Both the position numbers and the translations under genes were made by a program. Positions 37,578 to 48,705 of a stretch of 64,000 nt of DNA are shown piece after piece. The stretch covers positions 4,108,501 to 4,172,500 of the forward strand of contig NZ_CP109603.1 in NCBI RefSeq assembly GCF_025905425.1, in the 5' to 3' direction. Below the pieces are notes generated by a model. That model did no database searches, was not told where the DNA came from, and saw nothing but the letters and a program-made list of their open reading frames with translations. Numbering within the stretch: position 1 is the first letter of the stretch; the number at the start of each line of letters is the position of its first letter. The DNA comes from Pseudomonas putida (GTDB lineage Bacteria; Pseudomonadota; Gammaproteobacteria; Pseudomonadales; Pseudomonadaceae).

Positions 37578-38543
37578 TTACCAGAGTATCGGCTCACGAC
37601 TCTTCACCCGCACCTGCTGCGCCGGCACCCGCGCATGCCACTGCACCACCCCCAGCGCCTCGACCTGAAACGCGCTGCGCATCACCCGCCCCTCTTCCTC
37701 GAACGACAGCTGCAACAGAAAATGCCCACTGTTGAGCAGCAATCCTTCGCTCAACCGTTCGAACGTCTCATCATCCACCGCCCCCAACGCCTGGCGCAGC
37801 GCTGCGGCATCCACATACCCCGACGCCGGCCGGCCACTGACGATGCGGCTGAGCAGCGCACGTGGGTAGCGCCCCTCGTACAACGCCTCGAGCATGGGCA
37901 GATGCTCCAGCCCCAAGGCATTGGCGTTCAAGCGCCAGCCGGTTGTTTGCGGCAGGGCGCACAGCATCGGGTAGCGGGCCTGACGCGTGGCATCCGGCTC
38001 CAGCAGCAGGTTCAGCTCGCTGGTGTCGAGCATCGGTTGGTTAGCCGCCAGGCGCGCTGGTTGCTGGCGCAGGTACTGGGCACTTTCGGCCCCTTGCAGG
38101 CGGGTATCGCTGTCAGTGTCGAGCCAATCGGCCAGGGCATCGACCAGGCGCTCTGCCGCCATGTCGTCGCCCAACAGGCGGCGCAGCTGGCGCTCGGCGC
38201 GCTCGCCATCAGCCCCGAGCAAGGCGTTGACGTTGAAGCACGTGTGCTGGTCGCGCACCCGCAGTTGCGCCTGGCCTGCGCCAAAATCGTAGTCCAACGG
38301 TTGCCCGCGCAAGGCCTGCCAGAACAACGGGCTAAGCCGCCAGGCCGGGTCGCGCAGCGCCTGTTCGGCATAAGCCAAGCCGGCCTGCTCCATGGCCCTG
38401 ACCTGCACCCGCTGCTGCAACAGGCGCACTTCATCGACCTGACGCCGGCCATCCTCCACCAGCCAGGCCATGCCTGCCGCGAGCATCGCCAACACCACCA
38501 TCACCATCAGCAAGGCCGCACCCTGCTGTCGTTTACCGCCCAT
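37578..38543 (-). CDS. gspK: Type II secretion minor pseudopilin GspK (displaced)
   Basis: A 321-residue protein starting MGGKRQQG/AALLMVMVVLAMLAAGMAWLVEDGRRQVDEVRLLQQ. The hydrophobic prepilin segment lacks Glu5, as is usual for GspK, which caps the pseudopilus tip. The C-terminal domain has CFNVNALLGADGERAERQLRRLLGDDMAAERLVDALADWLDTDSD and FLLQLSFEEEGRVMRSAFQVEA. It is separated from gspC-N by phoX and the repeat array, and diverges from tatABC. ATG 38543 is preferred over the frame's earlier start because GAGAGG lies upstream. Confidence 0.9.
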   Translation of the reverse strand: MGGKRQQGAALLMVMVVLAMLAAGMAWLVEDGRRQVDEVRLLQQRVQVRAMEQAGLAYAEQALRDPAWRLSPLFWQALRGQPLDYDFGAGQAQLRVRDQHTCFNVNALLGADGERAERQLRRLLGDDMAAERLVDALADWLDTDSDTRLQGAESAQYLRQQPARLAANQPMLDTSELNLLLEPDATRQARYPMLCALPQTTGWRLNANALGLEHLPMLEALYEGRYPRALLSRIVSGRPASGYVDAAALRQALGAVDDETFERLSEGLLLNSGHFLLQLSFEEEGRVMRSAFQVEALGVVQWHARVPAQQVRVKSREPILW

Positions 38544-38619
38544 CTGCAGGCGCCTCTCATGGCCCGTAAAAGCGCCAGTCAACACGCCGGGTGTTGCAGG
38601 CAGATGGCAATGGCACGTT

Positions 38620-38637
38620 CCGTCATGTTCACGTCAT
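38620..38637 (+). promoter_or_regulatory. Pho box-like site before tatABC
   Basis: CCGTCATGTTCACGTCAT contains two CGTCAT cores exactly 11 bases apart, the Pho box spacing. CAGGAT at 38648-38653, ten bases further on, is a possible -10. tatA begins 53 bases downstream. The match is fair rather than strong. Confidence 0.5.
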
Positions 38638-38690
38638 CTGCACGAGGCAGGATTGCCCTTCCTTTTCATGGCCTTACAGGAGTGGTCGCA

Positions 38691-38915
38691 ATGGGTGGCA
38701 TTGGAATCTGGCAACTGGTGATCGTATTGATGATCGTATTCCTGCTGTTTGGTACCAAGCGCCTCAAGGGCCTGGGCAGCGATGTGGGCGAGGCGATCCA
38801 GGGGTTTCGCAAGTCCATGGGCGGTGACAACGACGCCAGCTCGCCCGGCCCGGCTCACGTACAACAGCAGGCACCGCTGGCCGGCCAGGCTACGCCACCG
38901 GACCGTCAGGCCTGA
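38691..38915 (+). CDS. tatA: Sec-independent translocase protein TatA
   Basis: A 74-residue protein: [43 protein letters not shown]. It has a short N-terminal membrane helix, an FGTKRL hinge with the conserved Phe-Gly, and an amphipathic helix, then a polar tail. TatA forms the pore-like assembly for folded proteins. AGGAG lies 8 bases before the ATG. The stop overlaps the tatB start (TGATG). Its place beside phoX and gspK suggests a second, dedicated Tat system. Confidence 0.96.
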   Translation: MGGIGIWQLVIVLMIVFLLFGTKRLKGLGSDVGEAIQGFRKSMGGDNDASSPGPAHVQQQAPLAGQATPPDRQA

Positions 38916-39205
38916 TGTTCGAGGTAGGCTTCAGCGAGTTGCTGCTGGTCGGCATCGTCGCACTGCTGGTGCTGGGCCCCGAGCGGCTGCCGGTAGCGGC
39001 ACGTACGCTTGGGCGCGGCCTGGGCCAGGCGCGCAGGGCCATGCATGGCCTGCGCACGCAGATGGAGCGGGAGATCGAATTGCCCAACCTCGACAGCGCG
39101 CCCTTGCAGCGCCTGGAACAGGAGATTCGTCAGGGCATCAGCCTTGCCGCCCCCTCGGCCAATGACGCGGCAACCGTCGCAGTACCCAGGGAGAGTGTTT
39201 CATGA
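38915..39205 (+). CDS. tatB: Sec-independent translocase protein TatB
   Basis: A 96-residue protein: [46 protein letters not shown]. The Glu in the membrane helix and the LGPERLP hinge are TatB hallmarks; a basic/acidic amphipathic tail follows. It receives twin-arginine signal peptides with TatC. It is shorter than E. coli TatB (171). It overlaps both tatA and tatC. Confidence 0.95.
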   Translation: MFEVGFSELLLVGIVALLVLGPERLPVAARTLGRGLGQARRAMHGLRTQMEREIELPNLDSAPLQRLEQEIRQGISLAAPSANDAATVAVPRESVS

Positions 39206-39963
39206 GCCTTGCCATGGACCCTGCGGCGGGCATGCCGCTGACCGAGCACCTGCGTGAGCTGCGCAAGCGCCTGGTGCGTTGCCTGGGGTTGATCGCACTG
39301 GTTTTCGCCGGCCTGTTCCCCTTCGCCCAGACCCTCTACACACTGATCTCCGAACCCCTGCGCCGCTTCCTGCCGGAAGGCGCCAGCATGATCGCGACCA
39401 GTGTCACCTCACCCTTTCTGACACCCTTCAAGCTGACCGCGATGTGCGCGCTGTTTGTCGCCATGCCGCTGTTGTTGCACCAGGCCTGGGGGTTTCTGGC
39501 GCCAGGCCTGTATCGCCGCGAACGGCGGATTGCCCTGCCGCTGCTGGTGTCGAGCATCCTGCTGTTTTATGCCGGCATGGCGTTCGCGTTCTTTCTGGTA
39601 TTCCCGATGATGTTCGGCTTCTTCGCCAGCGTGACGCCCGATGGCGTGGCGATGATGACCGACATCAGCCAGTACCTGGACTTCATCATGGCGCTGTTCC
39701 TGGCGTTCGGGCTGGCGTTCGAGATCCCGGTGGCGACGTTCATCGTGGTCTGGGTGGGGTTGGCGGATGTGGCGACACTGCGCCGTAGCCGGCCCTACGT
39801 GATCGTCGGGTGCTTTGTGGTGGGGATGATTCTGACGCCACCGGACGTGTTTTCGCAGACGATGCTGGCGGTGCCGATGTGGGTGCTGTTCGAGGTGGGG
39901 TTGTTGGCGTGTGGCGGGTTGAAGCGGCCCGAGCCTGGCAAAGAAATGGTGACTGGAGTGTAG
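39202..39963 (+). CDS. tatC: Sec-independent translocase protein TatC
   Basis: A 253-residue six-helix membrane protein. Signatures are [67 protein letters not shown] and [72 protein letters not shown]. It is the twin-arginine signal receptor. ATGA overlap with tatB. A REP pair follows immediately. Confidence 0.97.
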   Translation: MSLAMDPAAGMPLTEHLRELRKRLVRCLGLIALVFAGLFPFAQTLYTLISEPLRRFLPEGASMIATSVTSPFLTPFKLTAMCALFVAMPLLLHQAWGFLAPGLYRRERRIALPLLVSSILLFYAGMAFAFFLVFPMMFGFFASVTPDGVAMMTDISQYLDFIMALFLAFGLAFEIPVATFIVVWVGLADVATLRRSRPYVIVGCFVVGMILTPPDVFSQTMLAVPMWVLFEVGLLACGGLKRPEPGKEMVTGV

Positions 39964-39969
39964 GGCCAC

Positions 39970-40051
39970 TTCGCGGGCAAGCCCGCTCCCACAGGGATAT
40001 CACAAGCTTCAAGCCCTGTGATATCCCTGTGGGAGCGGGCTTGCCCGCGAA
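39970..40051. repeat. Inverted REP pair after tatC
   Basis: TTCGCGGGCAAGCCCGCTCC with CACAGGGATATCACAAGCTT is mirrored by AAGCCCTGTGATATCCCTGT and GGGAGCGGGCTTGCCCGCGA. The whole 82 bases form one nearly perfect long hairpin between the convergent tatC and NIF3-like genes, and probably act as a 3'-end barrier for both. Confidence 0.95.
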
Positions 40052-40066
40052 GAGCCTGGATGCGGT

Positions 40067-40378
40067 CTAGAAGTCAGCCAGTGGCCAGACTTCATAGGCT
40101 GGCGTTTCATACGGGTGGCTCTGCTTGAGCGCGGCAACGACCTGAGCAATCAGGTCGTCAGCCACCACCAGCTCCACCTTCCATTCCTCGACCACCTCGA
40201 CCTGGCCGGTTTGCCCGAGAAACGGCTGGCTGCCGTCCAACGGGCGAAACTGGCCTTGGCCCAGGGTTTGCCAGGCGCAGTGGTCGTAGTCGCCGATACG
40301 CCCGCCACCGGCGGCGAACACGGCGGCCTTGACCACATCGACGTGGCTGGCCGGGACGAAGAAGGCGAGCTTGTACAC
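40067..40378 (-). CDS. NIF3/YqfO-like small protein (CutA/PII-like domain)
   Basis: A 103-residue protein: MYKLAFFVPASHVDVVKAAVFAAGGGRIGDYDHCAWQTLGQGQFRPL, then VEVVEEWKVELVVADDLIAQVVAALKQSHPYETPAYEVWPL. It corresponds to the middle domain of YqfO/NIF3-family proteins, which resembles CutA and PII. It is present here alone, without the dinuclear-metal domains. Function is unknown. It lies 3 bases downstream of purL and is probably cotranscribed. Confidence 0.88.
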   Translation of the reverse strand: MYKLAFFVPASHVDVVKAAVFAAGGGRIGDYDHCAWQTLGQGQFRPLDGSQPFLGQTGQVEVVEEWKVELVVADDLIAQVVAALKQSHPYETPAYEVWPLADF

Positions 40379-40381
40379 GCC

Positions 40382-43300
40382 TTAGTTCACCCAAACCCGC
40401 GCGTTGCGGAACATACGCATCAGCGCGGCATCTTCCTGCCACTCATCCGGGCGCCAGGAGTTCTGCACAGCGCGGAACATACGCTCCGGGTGCGGCATCA
40501 TGATGGTCACGCGGCCGTCGCGGCTGGTGAGGCCGGTGATACCACGCGGCGAGCCGTTCGGGTTGGCCGGGTAGGTTTCGGTGACCTTGCCGTGGTTGTC
40601 GACGTAGCGCAGGGCCACGCAACCGGACACGTCGGCTTCCAGCAGTGCCGCTTCGTTGGCGAACTCGGCATGGCCTTCGCCGTGGGCGATGGCGATCGGC
40701 ATGCGCGAACCGGCCATGCCCTGCAGGAAGATCGAGTTGGACTTCTGCACCTCGACCATGGCCACACGGGCTTCGAACTGCTCGGAACGGTTACGCACGA
40801 AGTGCGGCCAGAACTCGGTGCCCGGGATCAGCTCGTGCAGGTTGGACATCATCTGGCAACCGTTGCACACGCCCAGGGCGAAGCTGTCGGTACGCTCGAA
40901 GAAGGCCTGGAAGGCATCGCGGGCACGGGCGTTGAACAGCGCCGACTTGGCCCAGCCCTCACCAGCACCCAGCACGTCACCGTAGGAGAACCCACCGCAG
41001 GCAACCAGGCCCTTGAAGGCTTCGAAATCGACACGGCCAGCGAGGATGTCGCTCATGTGCACGTCGATGGCGGCGAAGCCTGCGCGGTCGAAGGCGGCAG
41101 CCATCTCGACCTGGCCATTGACGCCCTGCTCACGCAGGATCGCCACTTGCGGGCGCACGCCTTTCTTGATGTACGGCGCGGCGATGTCGTCGTTGACGTC
41201 AAAGCCCAGCTTGACCGACAGGCCAGGGTTGTCTTCTTCGAGCAGCGCGTCGAATTCCTGGTCGGCGCATTCGGCGTTGTCACGCAGGCGCTGAACCTGG
41301 TAGCTGGTCTCGGCCCACTGGCGTTGCAGCAGGCGACGGTCGCCCTTGAACAGTTCTTCACCGTTCAGGCGCACGACCACTTCGCTGTTGTTGATCGGCT
41401 GGCCGATCACCGCGACGCAGTCTTCACCCAGGCCAGCGGCGCTGAACTGAGCCAGTACGTCCGGGGTGGCATCTTGGCGAACCTGGATCACCGCACCCAG
41501 CTCTTCGTTGAAGAGGATGGCGGCGACTTTTTCTGGCTTGCTGGTCAGGGTGTCCAGTTCAAGGTCGAAGCCGCAATGGCCGGCGAAGGCCATTTCCAGC
41601 ACGGTGGTCATCAGGCCACCATCGGAACGGTCGTGGTAAGCCAGCAGGTGGCCGTCGGCGTTGAGGCCCTGGATCACGGCGAAGAAGGCCTTGAGGTCTT
41701 CGGCATCGTCGACGTCCGGTGCAGCATTGGCCAGCTTGCCGTGGGTCTGTGCCAGGATCGAGGCGCCCATGCGGTTCTTGCCGCGGCCCAGGTCGATCAG
41801 GATCAGGTCGGTTTCGCCCTTGTCCATGCGCAGTTCAGGGGTGAGCGTCTTGCGGATGTCGGTGACCGGGGCAAAGCCGGTGATGATCAGCGACATTGGC
41901 GAGGTCACGCTCTTCTCGACGCCCTCTTCACTCCACTTGGTCTTCATCGACATCGAGTCTTTGCCGACCGGGATGGTGATACCCAGCTCAGGGCACAGTT
42001 CCATGCCCACGGCCTTGACCGTGTCGTACAGGCGGGCATCTTCACCTGGGTGGCCGGCAGCGGACATCCAGTTGGCCGACAGTTTGATGTCGGACAGCTT
42101 TTCGATCCGCGAAGCCGCCAGGTTAGTCAGGGTTTCGCCGATGGCCATGCGGCCAGACGCCGGGGCGTCGAGCAGGGCCAACGGGGTGCGCTCACCCATG
42201 GCCATGGCTTCACCGGTGTAGACGTCGAAGCTGGTGGCGGTGACGGCGCAGTCGGCCACCGGCACCTGCCATGGGCCGACCATTTGGTCACGGGCCACCA
42301 GGCCAGTGATGGTGCGGTCGCCGATGGTGATCAGGAAGCTCTTGCTGGCCACCGCAGGGTGGTGCAGCACGCGCTTGACCGAATCGGCCAGCGACAGGGT
42401 GCTTGGGTCGAACTCATCGCCAAGCTCGGCTTCACGGGTGACCGAACGGTGCATGCGCGGCGGCTTGCCCAGCAGCACGTCCAGCGGCATGTCCACCGGC
42501 GTATTGCCGAAGTGACTGTCGGTGACGGTCAGGTGCGGCTCTTCAGTCGCCTCGCCGACCACGGCGAACGGGCAGCGCTCACGCTCACAGATGGCCTGGA
42601 AGCGGTCGAAATCGACGGCGCTGACGGCCAGCACGTAACGTTCCTGCGACTCGTTGCTCCAAATTTCGTGCGGGGCCATGCCCGGCTCGTCGTTGGGCAC
42701 GTTGCGCAGTTCGAAGCGGCCACCGCGGCCACCGTCGTTGACCAGCTCAGGGAAGGCGTTGGAGATACCACCGGCGCCGACGTCGTGGATGAAGGCGATC
42801 GGGTTCTTGTCACCCAGCTGCCAGCAGCGGTCGATGACCTCTTGGCAACGGCGCTCCATTTCCGGGTTTTCGCGCTGTACCGACGCGAAGTCCAGGTCGG
42901 CGGAGCTGGCGCCGGTGGCGACCGACGAAGCCGCACCGCCACCCAGGCCGATGAGCATGGCCGGGCCGCCGAGCACGATCAGCTTGGCGCCGACGGTGAT
43001 TTCGGCCTTCTGCACATGCTCTTCACGGATGTTGCCCATGCCGCCTGCGAGCATGATCGGCTTGTGGTAGCCGCGCACTTCTTCGCCGTGCGGGGTGTTG
43101 ATCGCCTGCTCGAAGGTACGGAAGTAGCCGGTCAGTGCCGGGCGACCGAATTCGTTGTTGAACGCAGCACCACCCAGTGGGCCCTCGACCATGATGTCGA
43201 GTGCGTCGACGATGCGCTCAGGCTTGCCGTATGCCTGCTCCCACGGCTGTTCGAAGCCTGGGATGCGCAGGTTGGACACGGTGAAGCCGGTCAGGCCAGC

Positions 43301-44281
43301 CTTGGGCTTGGCGCCGCGACCGGTGGCGCCTTCGTCACGGATTTCGCCGCCGGAGCCGGTAGATGCACCGGAGAACGGCGCGATGGCGGTCGGGTGGTTG
43401 TGCGTCTCGACCTTCATCAGGATGTGCACCGGCTCCTGCACCGCGCCGTACTGGCGGGTCTCAGGGTTCGGGAAGAAGCGGCCGGCAACGTTACCGACGA
43501 TCACCGAGGCGTTGTCTTTGTAAGCCGACAATACGCCTTCGCTGTGCATCTGGTAGGTGTTCTTGATCATGCCGAACAGGCTCTTTTCCTGAGCCTGGCC
43601 GTCGATGTCCCAACTGGCGTTGAAGATCTTGTGGCGGCAGTGCTCGGAGTTGGCCTGGGCGAACATCATCAGTTCGATGTCGTTCGGGTTGCGCGCAAGG
43701 TTCTGGAAAGCGGCGACCAGGTAGTCAATCTCGTCTTCGGCCAGGGCCAAGCCCAGGTCGACGTTGGCCTTGGCCAGCGCATCGCGGCCACCGCCCAGGA
43801 TGTCGACCGAGGTCATCGGCTTGGGCTGGGCGTGGCTGAACAGGTCGGATGCCTGTTCCAGCTGGGCCAGCACGCGCTGGGTCATGCGGTCGTGCAACTC
43901 GGCGGCGACGGCCAGGGCATCGGCTTCGCTCAGGTTACCGGCAACGTAGTAGGCGATGCCGCGCTCCAGGCGCTGGATCGACTGCAGGCCGCAGTTGTGG
44001 GCGATGTCGCTGGCCTTGCTGGCCCAGGGCGAAATGGTGCCCAGGCGCGGTACGACCAGGAACAGGCGGCCGGTCGGCTCCTGTACCGGGACGCTCGGGC
44101 CGTACTTGAGCAGACGGCCCAGCACCTGCTGCTGGTCGGCGGTCAGCTCGCCGTCGACATCGGCGAAGTGGGCGAATTCGGCATACAAACCAGTAACAGC
44201 GGGGACTTTCTGGCTCAGTTGCTCGAGTAATTTACCGTGGCGAAAGGCAGAAAGGGCAGGAGCGCCGCGCAGGATCAACAT
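40382..44281 (-). CDS. purL: Phosphoribosylformylglycinamidine synthase
   Basis: A 1299-residue large-type PurL (FGAR amidotransferase), the fourth purine step. N-terminal PurS-like domain ([27 protein letters not shown]), two AIRS-like synthetase halves ([49 protein letters not shown]), and a C-terminal class I glutaminase with the catalytic Cys in [15 protein letters not shown] and a His in AHGEGHAEF. Full length, no disruption. It works with PurT, encoded 20 kb away in this window. Confidence 0.99.
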   Translation of the reverse strand: MLILRGAPALSAFRHGKLLEQLSQKVPAVTGLYAEFAHFADVDGELTADQQQVLGRLLKYGPSVPVQEPTGRLFLVVPRLGTISPWASKASDIAHNCGLQSIQRLERGIAYYVAGNLSEADALAVAAELHDRMTQRVLAQLEQASDLFSHAQPKPMTSVDILGGGRDALAKANVDLGLALAEDEIDYLVAAFQNLARNPNDIELMMFAQANSEHCRHKIFNASWDIDGQAQEKSLFGMIKNTYQMHSEGVLSAYKDNASVIVGNVAGRFFPNPETRQYGAVQEPVHILMKVETHNHPTAIAPFSGASTGSGGEIRDEGATGRGAKPKAGLTGFTVSNLRIPGFEQPWEQAYGKPERIVDALDIMVEGPLGGAAFNNEFGRPALTGYFRTFEQAINTPHGEEVRGYHKPIMLAGGMGNIREEHVQKAEITVGAKLIVLGGPAMLIGLGGGAASSVATGASSADLDFASVQRENPEMERRCQEVIDRCWQLGDKNPIAFIHDVGAGGISNAFPELVNDGGRGGRFELRNVPNDEPGMAPHEIWSNESQERYVLAVSAVDFDRFQAICERERCPFAVVGEATEEPHLTVTDSHFGNTPVDMPLDVLLGKPPRMHRSVTREAELGDEFDPSTLSLADSVKRVLHHPAVASKSFLITIGDRTITGLVARDQMVGPWQVPVADCAVTATSFDVYTGEAMAMGERTPLALLDAPASGRMAIGETLTNLAASRIEKLSDIKLSANWMSAAGHPGEDARLYDTVKAVGMELCPELGITIPVGKDSMSMKTKWSEEGVEKSVTSPMSLIITGFAPVTDIRKTLTPELRMDKGETDLILIDLGRGKNRMGASILAQTHGKLANAAPDVDDAEDLKAFFAVIQGLNADGHLLAYHDRSDGGLMTTVLEMAFAGHCGFDLELDTLTSKPEKVAAILFNEELGAVIQVRQDATPDVLAQFSAAGLGEDCVAVIGQPINNSEVVVRLNGEELFKGDRRLLQRQWAETSYQVQRLRDNAECADQEFDALLEEDNPGLSVKLGFDVNDDIAAPYIKKGVRPQVAILREQGVNGQVEMAAAFDRAGFAAIDVHMSDILAGRVDFEAFKGLVACGGFSYGDVLGAGEGWAKSALFNARARDAFQAFFERTDSFALGVCNGCQMMSNLHELIPGTEFWPHFVRNRSEQFEARVAMVEVQKSNSIFLQGMAGSRMPIAIAHGEGHAEFANEAALLEADVSGCVALRYVDNHGKVTETYPANPNGSPRGITGLTSRDGRVTIMMPHPERMFRAVQNSWRPDEWQEDAALMRMFRNARVWVN

Positions 44282-44450
44282 CGTCGGGACAGCCTCAGGA
44301 AGGGGTGTGCTTAGAGGCCGTGCATTCTAGCCTAATTCCGCGGCTTTCGGCACCCGCCAGAGGGCAATGCTGCCGGGCGGCGGAACCGGACTTCGGGGTC
44401 AGAAAAATTGCCGGTTTTTCAGCCTGTCCATGGCGCCCTGACGCGCCTAG

Positions 44451-45983
<1,533 letters not shown>

Positions 45984-45988
45984 GCCTG

Positions 45989-46094
45989 TACTGGCCTCTT
46001 CGCGGGGCAAGCCCGCTCCCACAGGATCCCGACTTCCTGGAGGTTATAGGGTATCTGTGGGAGCGGGCTTGCCCGCGAAGGGGCCGGTACAGGC
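45989..46094. repeat. Inverted REP pair downstream of mltF
   Basis: GTACTGGCCTCTTCGCGGGG ... CCCACAGGATCCC and GGGTATCTGTGGGAGCGGGC ... GGCCGGTAC are mirror arms. The right arm plus loop (from CCCACAGG) is the part copied in the following 203-bp tandem units. It contains the IS110 target 14-mer at 46010-46023. Confidence 0.93.
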
Positions 46095-46220
46095 TAACCC
46101 TTGGCCCGCCGAACCTTGAAAAAGTCACTGAGGATCTGCCCGCACTCCTCGGCCAGCACCCCGCCCTCCACCATCACCCGATGATTCAAAAAAGCCTGGC
46201 CAAAGAACTGCCCCTGGCTC
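46094..46220 (-). pseudogene. Truncated tadA tail, copy 1
   Basis: The last 42 codons of tadA including its stop (QFFGQAFLNHRVMVEGGVLA then EECGQILSDFFKVRRAKG, with A changed to V near the end). There is no start codon or catalytic part, so it cannot be a working deaminase. Confidence 0.9.
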
Positions 46221-46296
46221 CCACAGGATCCCGACTTCCTGGAGGTTATAGGGTATCTGTGGGAGCGGGCTTGCCCCGCGAAGGGGCCGGTACAGG

Positions 46297-46423
46297 CTAA
46301 CCCTTGGCCCGCCGAGCCTTGAAAAAGTCACTGAGGATCTGCCCGCACTCCTCGGCCAGCACCCCGCCCTCCACCATCACCCGATGATTCAAAAAAGCCT
46401 GACCAAAGAACTGCCCCTGGCTC
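46297..46423 (-). pseudogene. Truncated tadA tail, copy 2
   Basis: A second copy of the same 127-base 3' end, with one base different in the FGQAF region (GACCAAAG for GGCCAAAG on the plus strand). It is non-functional by length. Confidence 0.9.
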
Positions 46424-46499
46424 CCACAGGATCCCGACTTCCTGGAGGTTATAGGGTATCTGTGGGAGCGGGCTTGCCCCGCGAAGGGGCCGGTACAGG

Positions 46500-46627
46500 C
46501 TAACCCTTGGCCCGCCGAGCCTTGAAAAAGTCACTGAGGATCTGCCCGCACTCCTCGGCCAGCACCCCCGCCCTCCACCATCACCCGATGATTCAAAAAA
46601 GCCTGGCCAAAGAACTGCCCCTGGCTC
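46500..46627 (-). pseudogene. Truncated tadA tail, copy 3 (frameshifted)
   Basis: A third copy with an extra C in the CACCCCCGCC run, which shifts the frame within the GGVLAEE region. It is adjacent to the intact tadA end and non-functional. Confidence 0.9.
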
Positions 46628-46703
46628 CCACAGGATCCCGACTTCCTGGAGGTTATAGGGTATCTGTGGGAGCGGGCTTGCCCCGCGAAGGGGCCGGTAC
46701 AGG

Positions 46704-47183
46704 CTAACCCTTGGCCCGCCGAGCCTTGAAAAAGTCACTGAGGATCTGCCCGCACTCCTCGGCCAGCACCCCGCCCTCCACCATCACCCGATGATTCAAA
46801 AAAGCCTGGCCAAAGAACTGCCCCTGGCTCTGCACAATCCCCGCCTTGGGCTCCAGCGCCCCATACACCACCCGCGCCACCCGCGAATGTACGATCAACC
46901 CCGCGCACATGCTGCACGGTTCCAGGGTCACGTACAGGGTGCTGCCCGGCAGCCGATAATTGCTCGCTGCCTTGGCCGCAGCCCGGATGGCGACCATTTC
47001 GGCATGGGCACTGGGGTCGCTGTCGAAAATCGGCCGGTTGAACCCCTGCCCGATCACCTGGCCATGCTGCACCAGCACCGCCCCCACCGGCACCTCGCCC
47101 ATGGCCGCACCCTCGGCGGCCAGTGCCAGGGCCAGGCGCATGAATTCCTGATCGCGGCTGCGATCGATGATCTGCGGGCGCAT
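46704..47183 (-). CDS. tadA: tRNA-specific adenosine deaminase TadA
   Basis: A 159-residue zinc deaminase converting A34 to inosine in tRNA-Arg(ACG). The active site shows HAEMVAIRAAAKAASNYRL (His ligand and proton-shuttle Glu) and TLEPCSMCAGLIVHSRV (PCxxC). Length is normal. The start overlaps the stop of the multicopper oxidase gene (TGATG). In P. putida GB-1 the gene downstream of cumA was called cumB and appears to be this gene. Its 3' end has been tandemly copied downstream. Confidence 0.97.
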   Translation of the reverse strand: MRPQIIDRSRDQEFMRLALALAAEGAAMGEVPVGAVLVQHGQVIGQGFNRPIFDSDPSAHAEMVAIRAAAKAASNYRLPGSTLYVTLEPCSMCAGLIVHSRVARVVYGALEPKAGIVQSQGQFFGQAFLNHRVMVEGGVLAEECGQILSDFFKARRAKG

Positions 47184-48565
47184 CAGACCACCGTAATCGC
47201 GGCCATCAGGCCGGTTTCCATGTGGTCGATAACGTGGCAGTGGAACATCCAGGTGCCTGGGTTATCGGCGACCAACGCCACCTGGGCGCGTTCGTTCTTG
47301 CCCAGCAGGTAAGTGTCGGTAAACCACGGCTCGACGATCTCCCGGCGGTTGGAGGCGATCACCTTGAAGCTCATCCCGTGCAAATGGATCGGGTGCTGGT
47401 ATTGGGTCATATTCTTCAGCTCGAAGATGTAGCTCTTGCCCTTCTGCAGTGTGGCGATGGGCCGGTCGGCGCAGGTCTTGTCGGTAATGTCCCAGGCCTG
47501 GCCATTGATTTGCCACAAGCTTGGTGGCTTGCCGTTCTCGGTGTTGACCGAAACCTTGCCCACCCATTCGAAATTGAAGTTGAGCTTCTCGGCGTTCTCC
47601 AGGTCCGGCTCGGCCACTGGGTTTGGCGGCAATGCGGGCGGCCAGTCGCTGGGGGCGTCACTGCTGGCGACCGAACGCAAAGTGCCCAGGCGCACGAAAC
47701 CGTCGCGCAGAGAGATTTCCTGCCCCGCCTCGGGGATGCGGATAGCCAGGCAGATGCGCATGCCAGGCCCCAGCCAATAATCGTCGTCCAGCGGGCGCGG
47801 GGTGACTGGGTTGCCGTCGAGCGCGTAGATCCGGGCCTCGCAGTTGCCCTTAAGGTTCAGGCGATAGGTCCAGGTGTTGTCCAGGTTGAGCAGGCGCAAG
47901 CGCACCACCTGGCCAGCTGGCAACTCGGTCACCGAATCGGCCTGGCCGTTGATGGTAATCAGCCGCCCGGCCGTGCCATTACGTGCGGCCTCGCGGGGGA
48001 TGCTGAACGGCAGCCAAGCGCCCTGCTCATCCACGTGCCAGTTTTTCAGGCTCATCGTGCGCTCATGCAAGAACCCAGTAGGCTCGCGCTCCTCGACGAT
48101 CAACGGCCCGACCAGCCCGCGGCCGAGCTCTTCGGAACTGCTGACATGCGGGTGGTACCAGTAGCTGCCGGCATCCGGCACACGGAACTTGTAGTCGAAG
48201 TACTCGCCCGGCTTGACCGGCAGTTGCGACACATACGGCACGCCGTCCATTTCCAGCGGCAGGCGGATGCCGTGCCAGTGGATGGTGGTTTCGACCGGCA
48301 GGTGGTTGATGAAACGCACCCGCAGCCAGGTGCCTTGGCGTACCCGCAGCTCGGTGCCCGGCGCCGACGAGCCGAACGCCCAAGCTTCGGTCTTGAAGCC
48401 CGGCACCAGCTCGACCTCCAGCGGTGCGGCGATCAGCTCGTAGTCATGCCCGGCATTCTCGTCCTCGACCTTGCCCAGCCAGTACCGCGCCGCGCCTCCG
48501 GCGCCCAGGCCTACCACAACCAGGCCGGTGAGGCCTTTGAGCATTTGTCGACGGGTGAAGGACAT
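47183..48565 (-). CDS. cumA: Multicopper oxidase CumA-like, Tat-exported
   Basis: A 460-residue three-domain multicopper oxidase. Tat signal SFTRRQMLKGLTGLVVVGLGAGG. Copper motifs are TIHWHGIR (near 95), YWYHPHVSS (near 138), HPIHLHGMSF and the C-terminal HCHVIDHMETGLM. The cumA-tadA order matches the P. putida cumAB locus, first linked to Mn(II) oxidation; later work in GB-1 assigned that activity mainly to other oxidases, so the natural substrate is open. ATG 48565 is used; a TTG nine codons upstream is the alternative. Confidence 0.9.
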   Translation of the reverse strand: MSFTRRQMLKGLTGLVVVGLGAGGAARYWLGKVEDENAGHDYELIAAPLEVELVPGFKTEAWAFGSSAPGTELRVRQGTWLRVRFINHLPVETTIHWHGIRLPLEMDGVPYVSQLPVKPGEYFDYKFRVPDAGSYWYHPHVSSSEELGRGLVGPLIVEEREPTGFLHERTMSLKNWHVDEQGAWLPFSIPREAARNGTAGRLITINGQADSVTELPAGQVVRLRLLNLDNTWTYRLNLKGNCEARIYALDGNPVTPRPLDDDYWLGPGMRICLAIRIPEAGQEISLRDGFVRLGTLRSVASSDAPSDWPPALPPNPVAEPDLENAEKLNFNFEWVGKVSVNTENGKPPSLWQINGQAWDITDKTCADRPIATLQKGKSYIFELKNMTQYQHPIHLHGMSFKVIASNRREIVEPWFTDTYLLGKNERAQVALVADNPGTWMFHCHVIDHMETGLMAAITVV

Positions 48566-48705
48566 CGGTGCGGGTACCTCGTTTCGGCGCAATCAAGCTG
48601 CCAGCAGGGCTGGCGATGAAGGGCGAATACGATACACCTGCAAATGGGAAAGATTAAGTGAAGTCTTGTCGCAGGGAGGTCTGGGCCTGATACCTGCGCG
48701 CAGCG

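Larger units (their letters stand above)
46094..46703. repeat. 203-bp tandem duplication: tadA 3' end plus REP arm, three extra copies
   Basis: Units start at 46094, 46297 and 46500, with the true tadA end at 46704 (spacings 203, 203, 204). Each unit has the last 127 bases of tadA joined, at a GGCTC overlap, to TCCCACAGGATCCCGACTTC and the rest of a REP arm up to ACAGG. Copies are nearly identical; the third has one extra C in its tadA part, and the first has GAACC for GAGCC. The block probably arose by unequal exchange at the short GGCTC match. Confidence 0.95.

Noticed and set aside
38544..38690. Pho box on the minus strand for gspK
   Set aside because: GCCAT words occur but only 6 bases apart, not the 11-base repeat needed.
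40115..44230. 1371-codon open frame antisense to purL
   Set aside because: It is the mirror frame of a high-GC gene with strong third-position GC bias; the translation is His/Gln/Val-rich low-complexity and purL itself is unmistakable.
46328..46738. Open frame running through the tadA/REP tandem block
   Set aside because: It arises from repeated tadA tails and REP arms read in another frame; the repeating protein text mirrors the DNA repeat.
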